From Branchiostoma floridae (taxonomy: Eukaryota > Chordata > Leptocardii > Amphioxiformes > Branchiostomatidae), in the NCBI RefSeq assembly GCF_000003815.2, contig NC_049986.1, forward strand, positions 8,578,064 through 8,623,954: DNA of 45,891 nucleotides, read 5' to 3'. Of the stretch, positions 20,701 to 30,849 are shown piece by piece (within the stretch, counting starts at the first letter, position 1; every line of letters starts with the position of its first letter). The position numbers and the translations under genes are program-made. The notes below the pieces were generated by a model that searched no databases, was not told where the DNA came from, and saw nothing but the letters and a program-made list of their open reading frames with translations.

Positions 20701-23403
20701 CTTTTTCAGAATTGACTCTAAAATGGTTGTATGATAAGCTATGCTACAACAGTCCCTCCCGCGATACTTATAGAACAGTCCCGCAAGGAGGTCACATGAC
20801 TAGTGCCCGCCATTTTGAATTGCCATTGTTAATGTATGGCAGTATCGGCGCGTACATTTTGACCAAAAACAGGAACCTAAAATGCTTGTAAAGCACGGAA
20901 GTTCCGTACACATCAATGGGACACCATCTTGAACATGTTTGTGGCGGTAGGTTTAGGTGTCGTTGCGCGACGGCCGATATTTTTGTGGATATAGTGGGCA
21001 TTCGCTAAAAAGACATTTTGCTGGGCGTTCGCTAAAAAGACCATCGAGAATCGAAAACTTTGATTTATGTCACTTCGGGTCGATGGATTGACTTGAAACT
21101 CAGGATTAATACATGGGAGCACAACGTGGACATATTCCAAGCAAAAAAAATGAGATTCGTGCAGCGCGGACTTCTCTAGAGTGGGCGTTTGTGGGCATTC
21201 GCTAAAAAGACCCTCCCGTGCAATGTGGCTTTGCTACAGCTTACATGTTTAGCCAAGCACACCGGGTCACCACTTTACTTTCATTGATAAGTGTGTTGGG
21301 TTATTTTATGTGCAGAAGTTTGACGCTTGAGACCTACACCCGAAGCTCCTCATACACATACCTTAACTTTGAGCTTGGATTGGGCCTAGACATTGCTAGA
21401 ATTGAACTCTGGCCAACAGATCCACAGAATTTGATAAAGCTGGCCAAGCAGTGGGTTACATTACTGCCTGCGCCTTGGTGACATGTATGATATTCTGTGA
21501 CTGTTTCCGGATTTCTTGTGTATATCTGTTACAAATGTTACAGTGAGAGACCGAGAATTAACACAAGGACAATAGACCTTGAAGAACTGAGAGCTCTACC
21601 AGAAGGAACCTTTGGCAAGGAGTATGTCAACTGGCTGGACAGAAATGTAAGAAACCATCTAATGATACATGTATATACGATACAGTATGTGATAGTGTTG
21701 TTACAGTAAAAAATGACAAACTTGATGGTAAAGACATAGAGAAGTTATGCATCCTTTTGTGTAGAGCGTAATCAGCTATTTTGATTCCACATAATAGGTG
21801 CATTTTGTTCTTGGTGGTGCATTCTGCATGTACATTAAATGTAGCATGATTAGTGCCTGAATTTAGTGTAAAGCAAAGCCCAGTTAACAGAATACTTGGT
21901 TGCTGCCACCATGGTTTCATGCATACCGACCTAGAGGATGATGTTTTTAAACCAAATCCAATATTTTACTGTAGGCTCCGCCTGAGGTGTTGTCAAAAAT
22001 TTGAATCAGAAGGTCCAGGGTTGTAGCCAGCCAGAAATCATTTTCCGTCTCCTCGTTTTCGAATGGATTTGGCACAGCATTTCTAGGGGGTGCAGGGGCA
22101 TGCTCCCAAGGAAAATTTTTGAAATCTAGACCCTCTGAAATGCTATTTTCTGCATTTTGAGGGTTAAATTTTCCTCACAGATGATGGAATGGGCAAACTT
22201 TTTTTCTGTCCCCAGCTGCAAAATTCAGTCAAAGAATGGAAGGATGGGTGCTGGCTACAACCCTGAGAAGGTCAAAATACAACTTAATACTTGGAATTTC
22301 TTTCACCATCCCAGGATGTAACCCCCGACTCCCGCGCCCCTGTAAAGTTTGTTGACGACGAAGAGCTAGCCTACGTGATCCGGCGGTACAGAGAGATCCA
22401 CGACCTCTTCCACACGCTACTGGGCATGCCCACCAACATGCTAGGGGAGTGTACAGTCAAGATGTTCGAGGCTGTCCACACCGGGCTGCCCATGTGTGCA
22501 ATGGGAGCTGTATTCGGTCCTATACGTCTGTCATCCAAGTAAGTGTTTTCAGACTTAGAGATGGCTGTATTCTAAAGTGTACGATAGCCTAGTATTTATA
22601 GTGCTTGTAGTGCAAGTACTAACCAGCCAAAGACTACAGAAATGATAGAGGTACTGCTTTCTTTGTATGACACTCAGCGATGAGTATGGTCACATGATGT
22701 ATCTTATGCTACCATAGGATCTGCTTTACGTATTTCTGGGTGAGGTAGTCATACACGTACTGTACAGTCACACAAACACCGGTTTTAAGTTTGCGTTAGG
22801 GGAAGTGGTCAGCGCAAAAATGGTAAGCAAATACCATGCCACTGCAAAAATTTCAAGAATCACTGTAAATGCATTTAACTTTGTGGAGATTTAATTTTTT
22901 TTGGTAGTGGGAAAATGGAATATGCACAGTGGTTTTGAGTTGGCTGAAATGCAATACATTTTTGCATTCACATACTGTTGTGGAAAAATATTTGTGGTGG
23001 TTTTGACTTTGTGGTAAAGCGGCCACTACGAAAACCGCAAACATAAAACACTGCATGAACATGAACATTCCTGCATTTACAGTATAGTACATGTACTCTA
23101 ATGTAAATTCTCAATTTTAGAACAAGGAGGTTATGGTGAGCTCACTGTATAACCACACTATAGACCAAGTTCTTTAAAATAGATTTTGCTGTTTTCTTTT
23201 TCAGACAGAGATGGAAGCTGAGGAACTACTACTTTCCCTGGGCAGTGAAGGCTGGTTACAGTGCCAAGTGCCTTATGAACGTCTACTTGGAAAGGAGATT
23301 TCACGAACCACTAGAAGAACTGAAAGCCGACTTGAACATCCCATCACCTCCACATATACCCAAAAGTACTGACAATAATAATACCAGACTTAACAGAAGA
23401 TAA
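17749..23403 (+). CDS. COQ4: COQ4: mitochondrial ubiquinone biosynthesis protein
   Basis: Six exons: 17749-17887, 18719-18844, 19295-19391, 21544-21646, 22315-22538 and 23205-23403. All junctions are GT-AG and in phase, giving 295 residues (human 265, from memory). The protein acts at the matrix face of the inner membrane in the CoQ synthome, where COQ4 is implicated in C1 decarboxylation/hydroxylation of the ring precursor. Diagnostic features are [12 protein letters not shown] (exon 2), VLGETTG (exon 3), the [10 protein letters not shown] block and the metal motif HDxxHx11E (His184, Asp185, His188, Glu200), then [10 protein letters not shown] and GLPMC. The first 46 residues ([14 protein letters not shown]...) are basic and hydrophobic, as in a presequence. 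Start choice: this ATG is in frame with conserved sequence, whereas the earlier ATG at 17729 is not. Introns 1, 3 and 4 carry transposons. It is divergent from DNLZ and convergent with EDF1. Confidence 0.96.
17962..18190. mobile_element. Fold-back element in COQ4 intron 1
   Basis: Arms of about 89 bp (17962-18050 and 18101-18190) are near-perfect inverted copies, both with CTTCTCACATTAGTTAGGGC and AATTCTAGGTAATATGTCAA. The loop is about 50 bp. High arm identity implies young age. No convincing target duplication seen. Confidence 0.8.
18191..18718. other. COQ4 intron 1, 3' part; nothing recognised
   Basis: AT-rich, no exon-like stretch apart from the acceptor at 18718. Confidence 0.4.
19392..19592. 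other. COQ4 intron 3, 5' part
   Basis: Holds a short run of related words (GG-GGTA-GTTTATT) at about 19490-19563, a local simple repeat ahead of the transposon. Nothing else seen. Confidence 0.4.
19764..19863. other. Assembly gap (100 N)
   Basis: Exactly 100 N, the usual placeholder for a gap of unknown size. It abuts a tandem array and an inverted repeat, both of which disrupt assembly. Confidence 0.99.
19864..20066. repeat. 51-bp tandem repeat, four copies, abutting the gap
   Basis: Copies at 19864, 19915, 19966 and 20017 share GTCTTACCTGG and ATAAAAGGAAACA; the last is 50 bp. The array begins at the first base after the gap, so its true length is unknown. Confidence 0.9.
21647..22007. 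other. COQ4 intron 4, 5' part; nothing recognised
   Basis: AT-rich intron sequence with no supported feature. Confidence 0.4.
22016..22265. mobile_element. hAT-like MITE in COQ4 intron 4
   Basis: The 16-bp TIRs CAGGGTTGTAGCCAGC and GCTGGCTACAACCCTG match perfectly, flanked by perfect 8-bp duplications AGAAGGTC (22008-22015 and 22266-22273). It is 250 bp, non-coding, and ends 49 bp before COQ4 exon 5. The TSD length and CAGGG ends fit the hAT superfamily. Confidence 0.9.
22539..23204. other. COQ4 intron 5; nothing recognised
   Basis: Words such as TTTTTGCATTCAC, GTGGTTTTGACTTTGTGG and AAAACCGCAAACATAAAACA occur at about 22960-23050, of a kind common in amphioxus dispersed repeats. No exon evidence. 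Confidence 0.35.
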
Positions 23404-23610
23404 CAGTTAAACATGTATTGTAATGTATGTGTATGAAATCTGGAGCATGAAATTATCGGTAGGTTTCAATATAGTCAGTATGCATAACTGTATACTATGA
23501 GTATAGAGTGGTTCATGCCATTGTGTGAGTGTCACATAGGAGAGTATTTGTACAATTTATGTGTACATTTTATCCGTGTAGGAAAAATATAGTGTGGATT
23601 GTGAACATAA

Positions 23611-23616
23611 AATAAA
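23611..23616 (+). promoter_or_regulatory. COQ4 polyadenylation signal AATAAA
   Basis: The first canonical AATAAA after the COQ4 stop, 208 bases downstream, followed by a TGTT-rich stretch. Confidence 0.65.
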
Positions 23617-23769
23617 GTGTTCAAATATGCAGAAACGTTGCCTGTTTTCTATCGGTACTCCCATGGCCATTGTTGTTCTGATGATCTCACACTAGTTGTC
23701 CCTCCATTGAGAGCCTTCGGTGAAACATAAGGTTCTCTTAACCCGCATAATTGTACTGTTTCATTAGCA

Positions 23770-23985
23770 TTGTCAAAGTCCTTTTATCGCGCGCAAGCTT
23801 CTTTCCTCGGACTGCCAAACTGTGGAATTACTCTCAGAGCATGGCAGCTGTTTCCATCCTGTATACAATCTTCAAGCCTTCAAAACCAGAGTTCACCGCT
23901 ATCTGCTAGCATACTAACTTCCACCATCCATCTACTTAGTTCATTATCTAGAAGTGGTCAAATGGCCTCGCATTGAATAAAACTG
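23770..23985 (+). mobile_element. LINE (non-LTR retrotransposon) 3' fragment, frameshifted
   Basis: From about 23802 one frame reads SFFPRTAKLWN, the typical C-terminal signature of jockey/CR1-type reverse transcriptase ORFs. Another frame then reads NLQAFKTRVHRYL, which normally follows in the same frame, so a frameshift has occurred. The tail AGAAGTGGTCAAATGGCCTC (23951-23970) and GCATTGAATAAAAC ends the copy. It is a 5'-truncated dead LINE between COQ4 and EDF1. Confidence 0.7.
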
Positions 23986-25792
23986 TGAAAAAAATATCAT
24001 GCCTATGTTGCCTAAAGCTCCTTGCTCAAAGCTTACTCAATTTGTAAAGAACAATATATTGCTAATCTCTACACAACTGCTTACGCTGGCTATTATATGG
24101 AGAATAATTTGCTAGAGGAGTTTTACTACCAGAGGATTTGGTTGGCCGCGACCTTAGCAATTGGACTGACTCCCATGGCCTTTTTGCCGAATTCTGCGAT
24201 CCCATACCCCCGTAGGAAGGCCTGGTGGAGGCTACTACATTGGTCAATATTGACCTTGGTACAAAGAAAAGAACAATGTCACCCCAAAAATGCTACGAAG
24301 CAAACAATTATAACAACACACTGTTCTCTTCTTCATTTATTCAAAAAACAGCCATTTGCAATTGGATGTAAAACAGCCCCCATCTTTTGGAACTAATGTT
24401 ATAAAACAGCACATATACCTTCAGTGCTTTATGCTTCAGCTACAACACAAGAAGATACTGTCTTAATCATTGTAATTATAACAAAACAAAGTTAAAACCT
24501 AGAATGTATACCTTTACCAATCAGAGAAGTCTGTCGGTGCTGTAACTACCCATTACTGAAACATGCGAAACTCCGACGTTTTGACAGGTGCCAAATAGGA
24601 AAATTTAGTGCTAACAACAAGGAGCTTTTATCAGGATAAAAGCTCCTTGCTAACAAGGACCTCCTTGGTGCTAAGTTTTTTTTACTCTATCTTATGTCCC
24701 TTAGATTTGTGCATATTACTGTTACCTATATGTCTATGCAGCTATGCAGTTAATTTGCTAAGATATCTATACACTTAGATCCCTCCAGACTGAGTCCACA
24801 GGTCTTCTGGCTGTTTTCTATTGAAAGCTGTAGCAGATGAAAACTGTCATATAACGGTAGGAAAGAGTTGCTTAAGATTCAATGATGGAGAAATCTTCAA
24901 CATAAACAACAAATTTGAATGGAAACTTCCTAAATCAACAGAAAATAACACTTTAACTACTTCTATGATGCTAGTTATAACACAAGCTCTTTCAGTGAGA
25001 TGTTTTTACATATATGTCAACTGTGTCAGATACAGCTATAATATTAATGTTAACAGTAAGGCTGATATCTTGATAGTCCTTTAGGTTACACTATGTTTGC
25101 ATTGTGGCAGCTAAGGTTAATAGGTTTTGCAGTAAGACCCTTCTTAAGTATGGCTGCCATGGATGTGAATCAAAAGATCTTGAATTGTTTCTTTTACTTT
25201 AAGCTATGATTCTTACTGATTGTTAACATGTTACCGTTACATTAAATCCTGAATACATGTAGCACTTTTACATTTGCAGAAATGTACAGGTTTTGCAGAC
25301 ACTTTCACTTCTTTCAGACATAAGGTTGGAATTGTGCCAGCTATGCACCAAATCAGTGACATCACCAAAATGTGTGCACTTGGCTGCACTCACTATTGAT
25401 GATGTCATTGGTTGATACACAGCAAATCACATTCTTAGAGCTGTCTATAACATTCTCTGCACAAGGTACTAGCTGTGATGCAATGGACTTATCCTGACTG
25501 TCAATCACAATTAGCAGCTCCACCAATGAGAGATTGTTAATTAGGGTTTCGACCAATAGCGTTTTGTCTGTTAAATATTTGTGTTTCTACATTTTGACAG
25601 GTGGGTGGGGCTATGAGATTGGTTTATCAATCTCAAGCATAGAAAATGAATCTTCTTTACGTATTCTTAAGACAGTTAAGACTTTTTCTGGTTGTTTGAA
25701 GGGCAGCCATGCTTCAGGAGGGTCTAACTCTGTCATCTGGAGAAGGTAGACATGCTGGGTGGGCTCAGCTCGGAGGGACCGGTGGCTCTATC
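23986..25792. other. Intergenic between convergent COQ4 and EDF1
   Basis: Contains the perfect hairpin at 24618-24649. The frame at 24022-24396 shows no family resemblance. The 3' untranslated region of EDF1 presumably occupies part of the right side; no clear AATAAA could be placed on the minus strand. Confidence 0.4.
24618..24649. repeat. Perfect 15-bp stem hairpin
   Basis: CAAGGAGCTTTTATC and GATAAAAGCTCCTTG separated by AG. Flanking GTGCTAACAA and AACAAGGACCTCCTTGG extend the symmetry imperfectly. It could be a small palindromic element or a structured RNA end. Confidence 0.8.
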
Positions 25793-28700
25793 CTACTTCT
25801 TCTTGCCCTTAGGCTGCAGGGGCTGGCCCCTATCCTTCCCTCTCAGCTTCACGCCTGGGGAAACAGATTCCACATGTTCACAATACACTACTTACTTACT
25901 TATCCTTACTTACTTACTAACTATACACTCATGTACGGTAAATCCATTTAATAATGTACGGTAAATCCATTTAATAATGTGATTGGAAATTATAGCGTAG
26001 GGGGAATTTTAGCAATGTGAAGAAGGCGCGTAACATAACCAGCATATATACTAGGAATCAGTGTCACAGTAAGGGGGGGGGGGGGGCACCAAGGGGAGGA
26101 AGCGTGATCAAATAGTTACAATAGGGGAGGAAGCGTGATCAAATAGTTACAATAATAGAATTAAGGCGGTTAACTAGTGACTGTTAAAATTGCTAACATT
26201 AACAAATAAAGAATTACAGTATGTATATCCACAATCAATTACTGTAAGTTCATTTGAGATTACAGGACTTGCACTTCTGGATAGAGTGAAAATCAAGAAT
26301 TCACAGTTGAAACATCTAAGGATACGTAATGCAAGACATACAACATAAAACTACCACTACTATTTCACGGTTTACAATCTTTAAATTGATTTAAAATTAA
26401 CAATGGAATCATGTAAAACTCATATGATACCTTAATGATACAGCATAATGTAAACCTTTGAAAATTTCAGACATAAAGCATTGGACCAGTAGAGTTCAGA
26501 ATGTTTTATATGCGCATTTCTTTAAAAAGTAAGGTAAGTACCTCTGCACATCTGTACTTTCAGTGTGCCAACAATTCTAGAATTCTGCACCATTACAACA
26601 GTAGACTTTGTCATAGCACAGTATATGTACTACAATGTAGGAATGTGTCAGGAAAAAGTAGTACAAAACTCACCTAAGGCCCTCTCTATCTTGCCTATCA
26701 CTTGCTGGTTGGGGATAGCCTTTCCGCTCTCGTATTCGTTCACCACTTGTGGCTTCTCGTTGATTTTCTGCAAGGATGAAAATTCAATTCACCAACTTCA
26801 TACAAATTATGGCATATCTTCCAGGATCAATTCTAACAATGCAACTAATAGAGCACAGATGATTGCTACCTTTCTGTTGCTACAAATGGCTGATATTAGC
26901 AACTGTATCCCATGACATCAAGCAGGCTTTTAGCTAGGATTTTATCATAGACATACTAGTAGGGTGTCCAAATGTCTTGCCGTTTGGCAAGCGCTGCAGG
27001 TGCCAGTATTGTAGGTGGTCTGGGGACATCCTTACTCAGAAAATTTTGAAATTCATAACTCTCTGACACACCATTTCCCACATTTTGAGGTGCAAAATTT
27101 GGGGGAATGAAGCAAATTTACCGCCAGACAGGCCACATGTGACCTGTAGTATCCCTGGTCAATCAGAACTTCATGCTTGTCAGAGGATGTGCTCCCCAGT
27201 GTAAGGGCGTACAATTTCAGTAATTTTTTTTAACAGGCCGTACAATGTATGCCTGTACGCATGTCTGGCTAAAAGCCTGACAAGTTCAAAATCAGGCTTA
27301 CGGTGGCCAGGTCCTTCTGTGTCATCTTCTTGTCCTGTCGAGCTTGTTGGATGAGACGAGACAGGTCCAGTGATACTTTGTCATCTGTGAGGGTTTGTAT
27401 AAAGGACATCAAAGTGTCAACATCATCCAGAAGCAAAAAAGGAAAGTTGTGATTCTCATGAGCACTTGCAACTGTTTTCAGGAAATTTGCTAACTGAACT
27501 AACAGATAAAGTCATCAACTAACAGTTAGAAGCCTAAATCAACAGTTAAAATCTTCATATCCATTTTCCTCCCCCCAAGAAAGACATTCTTACAGCTGTC
27601 CCTACTTACGATGCAGTTCCTCTGTCTCTCTGTCCAGCTTGGCTGTGTCCTTAGCTGCACTGTGCTGTTTGTTTTGGGCAGCGCTAACTGTTGAGCAAAG
27701 AGCATGATAGTCATCATAACCTGTCAAACCATCTTTATATTTATATATGCCTGAATCATACAAATAATGGTTGATCAAATCCAAAGAACACAAAAATTTG
27801 CTAAATAATTACTGTAAATTTGTTTATTTTTGCAGGGGCTCAACAGGAAGGAGGGGAACTTTTGGTAGTGTTATGAATTCACAGTCGAGGCAATTCTGTG
27901 GTTCAGCAGTGATACAGTACATAATACTACATTGGAAATGAATACTAGTAATCAATGTGACATGATGGACGTCACAACCAAAACCTGGGCTGGAAACTCA
28001 TTTTTGGGATTAGGTGCACTGGTGCACCCAGCTTAAAAAATTGGGTGCACCAAAAACTTTTTGGGTGCACCACTTAAATTTAAGTAGAATGTCCAAAAAA
28101 CCTAATAACAAAAACTTAGTTACAAGCCATCAAAGTCTTAAACAAGTAACATGACAGACATTTTTATTATCTATTAACACTTAGATGTCAAGAATATGAT
28201 GTATACTAGTATACTTGATATCTTTCCATACATAAACCTAAGAAAATATTTGAAAAAAATTGAAAATTGAAAAAAATTGGGTGCACAGTTCCAACTTTGG
28301 GTGCACCTGGGTGCACATGCACCCAGTATTTCAAGCCCTGAAAACTGTGAAAATAAAACAGGGAATATTTCTAAATTAACAGCTGTTAAGTCGTAACAAT
28401 GATGTACTTACATTTCTTGGTGGTGTCTATCTGTTCCCCTCTGCGCATGGCAGCATTGACAGCCTGGGTTTTAGCAATATCACACAGTACAAAGAGTTAA
28501 ACATCATTCAAAACCAAATAAAAAATTTTATGTGCAATTTGTGCCAACAAAAACAGTACCATTGGACAAAAGTATTATCCTTTGTTTTATATAGCTTTCT
28601 TATTTAATAATAAGTGTGCACATGATCTATTGCAGTAAAAAAAAATGTCCTCTTTGAGTTTGAATGAAATTTTACCAACATCATTTCAGAAAATCACTAA

Positions 28701-30849
28701 TTGTCAGACTCTCTGTATCAATATTTTTGTGATGTTTCATGCCAGGATGTTATGTAAACCAAGGAGGTTATAAACTCTTTGTGTAAACGAAGCCTGAATA
28801 CGCACATACAAAATATTGATAGACGAGACATCACGTACATGTTACTCCATACTTGTGAACATTTGTATTTGTGAAAATCTGATACAAAAATGGAACAGTA
28901 CTAATGTGAATAAAGCTTTGATATAAAACACTCGTAGTTAATTCTTGTTAGGTTTTTTGTTTTGTTTTTAGTAATGTTAACGTTTATTATGAGCATATGT
29001 AAAGAATATGATGTAATAACAGCTAAGGCAATTTTTCATGGGTCTGGCTTTGACCATTTAGAGAAAACGAGGGATTTAACCCAGTCTTAACAGTTGGTCT
29101 ACAACACTTTCTTTTATAATAGTTATCATGACGTAATCAAAACTGGCCAATCACAAAATCTTATTTTAATTACCAGGAAAATTCTAGAAACCTTCCGTGA
29201 CCAGTTGTCTGTCATGTTCACAGTAAACAATTTCTCAACTTCAATACTTCTTGCCTTATTGAATATTCAACCGCAAAACTACGAAAGCTTCACCCTCCTT
29301 TTTCAGCACTGGAAACCAGTGCTGAAGATGGCTTCAGCACTGGAAACCGAGTGCTGAATGTTCGTCAGCACTGGAAAACCAGTGCTGATGCGCTCTCAGC
29401 ACTGGAGACGCCGCCTTCAGCACTGGAAACCGAGTGCTGAATGTTCGTCAGCACTGGAAACTGAGTGCTGACGCTCTCAGCACTGGAAACGCCGGCTTCA
29501 GCACTGGAAACCGAGTGCTGAGAGAGCGGGAGACTAGACTCTGACATACTAGTATACAGTATTATAAATTTGGAGTTACGACACGTCCTTTGCTCGACTC
29601 AAGGACGTTATATAACGTCCTTGCTCGACTAAAACGTAAGATTGCTGAATTATAAACGTCACCTATCGTTACATTCTGCTCTATAACACCTCTATAACAG
29701 TGTTCATTTGTCGATTACCTTCGGGGATAATGGAAAATACTCGCGATCGTCGTGACGCTTTCTTTACGTGGGCGGTAATAATAATAAAGTTGTTTGCAAT
29801 CCCGTTCTAATGATATCCATTCCTTATACATTTCAATTACACAAAACAACACAAATTCAGGCTTTTTTGCATCTGTATCTATCTTACGTTATATAGCCGG
29901 TATAACCGCCCGGCTCGGCGTAACACACCAGCTAAAACTGCATAAACTTGAAAAATCATCTTTATTAGTATCGTATATTGTACCGCTTTCAGTACTTTGT
30001 ATCTATACTCTATACATACACCAAGTTACACATTAAATTGAATAGCACAACCAAAAGTTTAACTTTATTTTTAATCAGTAATAATTACGTCAAGTACCGC
30101 TTTCAGCACTAGGACACTCCAGCTCACCAGTGCTCGAAAGACTTCGGCACTGGTTTCAAGAACGTTCCAGTGCTGAAAAGATGTCAGCACTCGTTTTCCT
30201 GTGCTGAAGATTTCTCAGCACTGGTGTTCCAGTGCTGAAGTGCCCCTGAACACTGGAAAATCGAGTGAGGAAGGCGAAGCTTTTGTATATCAGCACTCGG
30301 TTCCAGCGCTGACGGCTGTTTCAGCACTGGGTAACCAGTGCTGAGTGACCTTTGACCTGACCCGTCGCCGCCTGGGCCGCGAGTTCAGCACTGGAGCCGA
30401 GTGCTGACGAACATTCAGCACTGGAAAACGTCTTTTCAGCACTGGAAAACGAGTGCTGGCGTCTTTTCAGCACTGGAAAACGAGTGCTGAGGGAGCTTCA
30501 GCACTGGAGAAAGGCCGATCAGCACTGGAAAACGAGTGCTGAACATTCTTCAGCACTGGGCGCCGAGTGCTGAGGCCGATTCGACCATTGTTTTCAGCAC
30601 TCGGTTCCAGTGCGGAAGGTGAAGCTTTCGTAGACTTGCTATTCAACCAAAAAAATAATGGATTGGTAACAAAACAAACGTGATTTGACAGTGTCAGGAC
30701 AGAATCTGTCCTCCCTGGCCCAGTCATTCCATCCCCCCATCCCAGATGGATAGATGGATGGTTGTACTGACCTGCTGAGAGCGCGCCTGCTTCGCAGTCG
30801 GCGGCTTCTTCCTCAGATAAGTCACCGTATCCCAGTCAGCCTCGGCCAT
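25793..30849 (-). CDS. EDF1: EDF1/MBF1: transcriptional coactivator and ribosome-collision factor
   Basis: Six exons on the minus strand: 30849-30772, 28463-28412, 27687-27610, 27384-27302, 26767-26674 and 25854-25793. All are GT-AG and in phase, coding 148 residues, the same as human EDF1 (from memory). The protein begins [15 protein letters not shown]; the MBF1 N-terminal domain includes [16 protein letters not shown] Cro/C1-type HTH domain covers about residues 81-135 ([20 protein letters not shown]), and the basic tail ends KPKGKKK-like ([10 protein letters not shown]). Exon 3 uses the acceptor caacag (27690-27688), giving KKFSAAQNKQ; the nearer ttag would break the frame. MBF1 bridges TBP and bZIP activators in the nucleus and binds stalled, collided ribosomes in the cytoplasm. 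Intron 1 (2.3 kb) hosts the hairpin-array transposon. It is divergent from NFKBIL1. Confidence 0.96.
25931..25976. repeat. 23-bp exact tandem duplication in EDF1 intron 5
   Basis: ATGTACGGTAAATCCATTTA plus ATA repeated at 25931 and 25954. It follows a CTTACTTACT simple repeat (25889-25918). Confidence 0.9.
26073..26153. repeat. G14 homopolymer and exact 31-bp tandem duplication
   Basis: A run of 14 G at 26073-26086, then two identical 31-bp copies beginning AGGGGAGGAAGCGTGATCAA at 26092 and 26123. Other parts of the 0.8-kb EDF1 intron 5 show nothing recognisable. Confidence 0.85.
26933..27279. mobile_element. TIR element in EDF1 intron 4
   Basis: Ends CAGGCTTTTAGCTAG and CTGGCTAAAAGCCTG form a nearly perfect inverted repeat. 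The interior block CTGGTCAATCAGAACTTCAT and TTGTCAGAGGATGTGCTCCC recurs, inverted, at about 43600-43660. The right end sits 23 bp from the exon 4 boundary at 27302, close to its donor. Confidence 0.7.
27985..28340. mobile_element. MITE copy 3, family with GTATTTCAAGCCCTG ends
   Basis: 356 bp in EDF1 intron 2. The right end is GTATTTCAAGCCCTG, the left end is a degenerate CTGGGCTGGAAAC, and AAAAC flanks both sides (27980-27984, 28341-28345). Unlike the other copies, its subterminal repeats are GGGTGCACC words, five or more per element. Confidence 0.7.
28464..29263. other. EDF1 intron 1, 3' part; nothing recognised
   Basis: AT-rich sequence without repeat or exon signals. Confidence 0.4.
29304..29523. 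repeat. Left array of short palindromes
   Basis: About eight units, six with both arms (TCAGCACT and AGTGCTGA) and two half-units ending in ACGCCG. Spacers such as AATGTTCG and GCTCTC recur in the array, so units spread by local duplication. Confidence 0.85.
30102..30618. repeat. Right array of short palindromes
   Basis: About fifteen units of the same palindrome, more diverged at its inner side (GGCACTGG, CAGCACTCG) and near-identical between 30390 and 30570. Confidence 0.85.

Larger units (their letters stand above)
19601..21217. mobile_element. hAT-like TIR element, 1.6 kb, in COQ4 intron 3 (contains assembly gap)
   Basis: GTGCAATG occurs directly at both edges (19593-19600 and 21218-21225), an 8-bp target duplication. 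Left (19601-19763) and right (about 21060-21217) ends are long inverted repeats sharing GGTCTTTTTAGCGAATGCCC and AGAAGTCCGCGCTGCACGAA. The right side has two extra partial copies of the end word (TTCGCTAAAAAGAC, near 21002 and 21029). No transposase is visible, so it is non-autonomous. The interior has a 51-bp tandem array next to the gap, then AT-rich sequence. Confidence 0.8.
29273..30639. mobile_element. Mutator-like TIR element with hairpin-array subterminal regions
   Basis: 1367 bp in EDF1 intron 1. The 9-bp direct duplication TATTCAACC flanks it (29264-29272, 30640-30648). The TIR of 22 bp has GCAA at the tip and CTACGAAAGCTTCACC inside, with two mismatches at positions 5-6. Inside each end lie arrays of the mini-palindrome TCAGCACT-GGAAAACG-AGTGCTGA: about 8 units on the left (29304-29523), about 15 on the right (30102-30618). 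A degenerate copy of the terminal word (GAAGGCGAAGCTTTTGTA, about 30268-30285) lies inside the right array, so the right end was duplicated. The centre (29545-30100) is unique AT-rich DNA with no recognisable protein. The 9-bp duplication suits Mutator-like elements; no transposase is present. Confidence 0.8.

Noticed and set aside
24022-24396. 124-codon frame between COQ4 and EDF1
   Set aside because: Sequence unlike a protein family; follows the LINE fragment and has no upstream signals.
27680-27687. EDF1 exon 3 acceptor at the nearer ttag
   Set aside because: It would shift the frame; caacag three to five bases upstream restores KKFSAAQNKQ, matching EDF1.
29304-30618. CRISPR-like spaced palindromic repeats
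   Set aside because: Units and spacers vary in length, spacers are repeated, the host is an animal and the arrays sit inside a TIR element with a target duplication.
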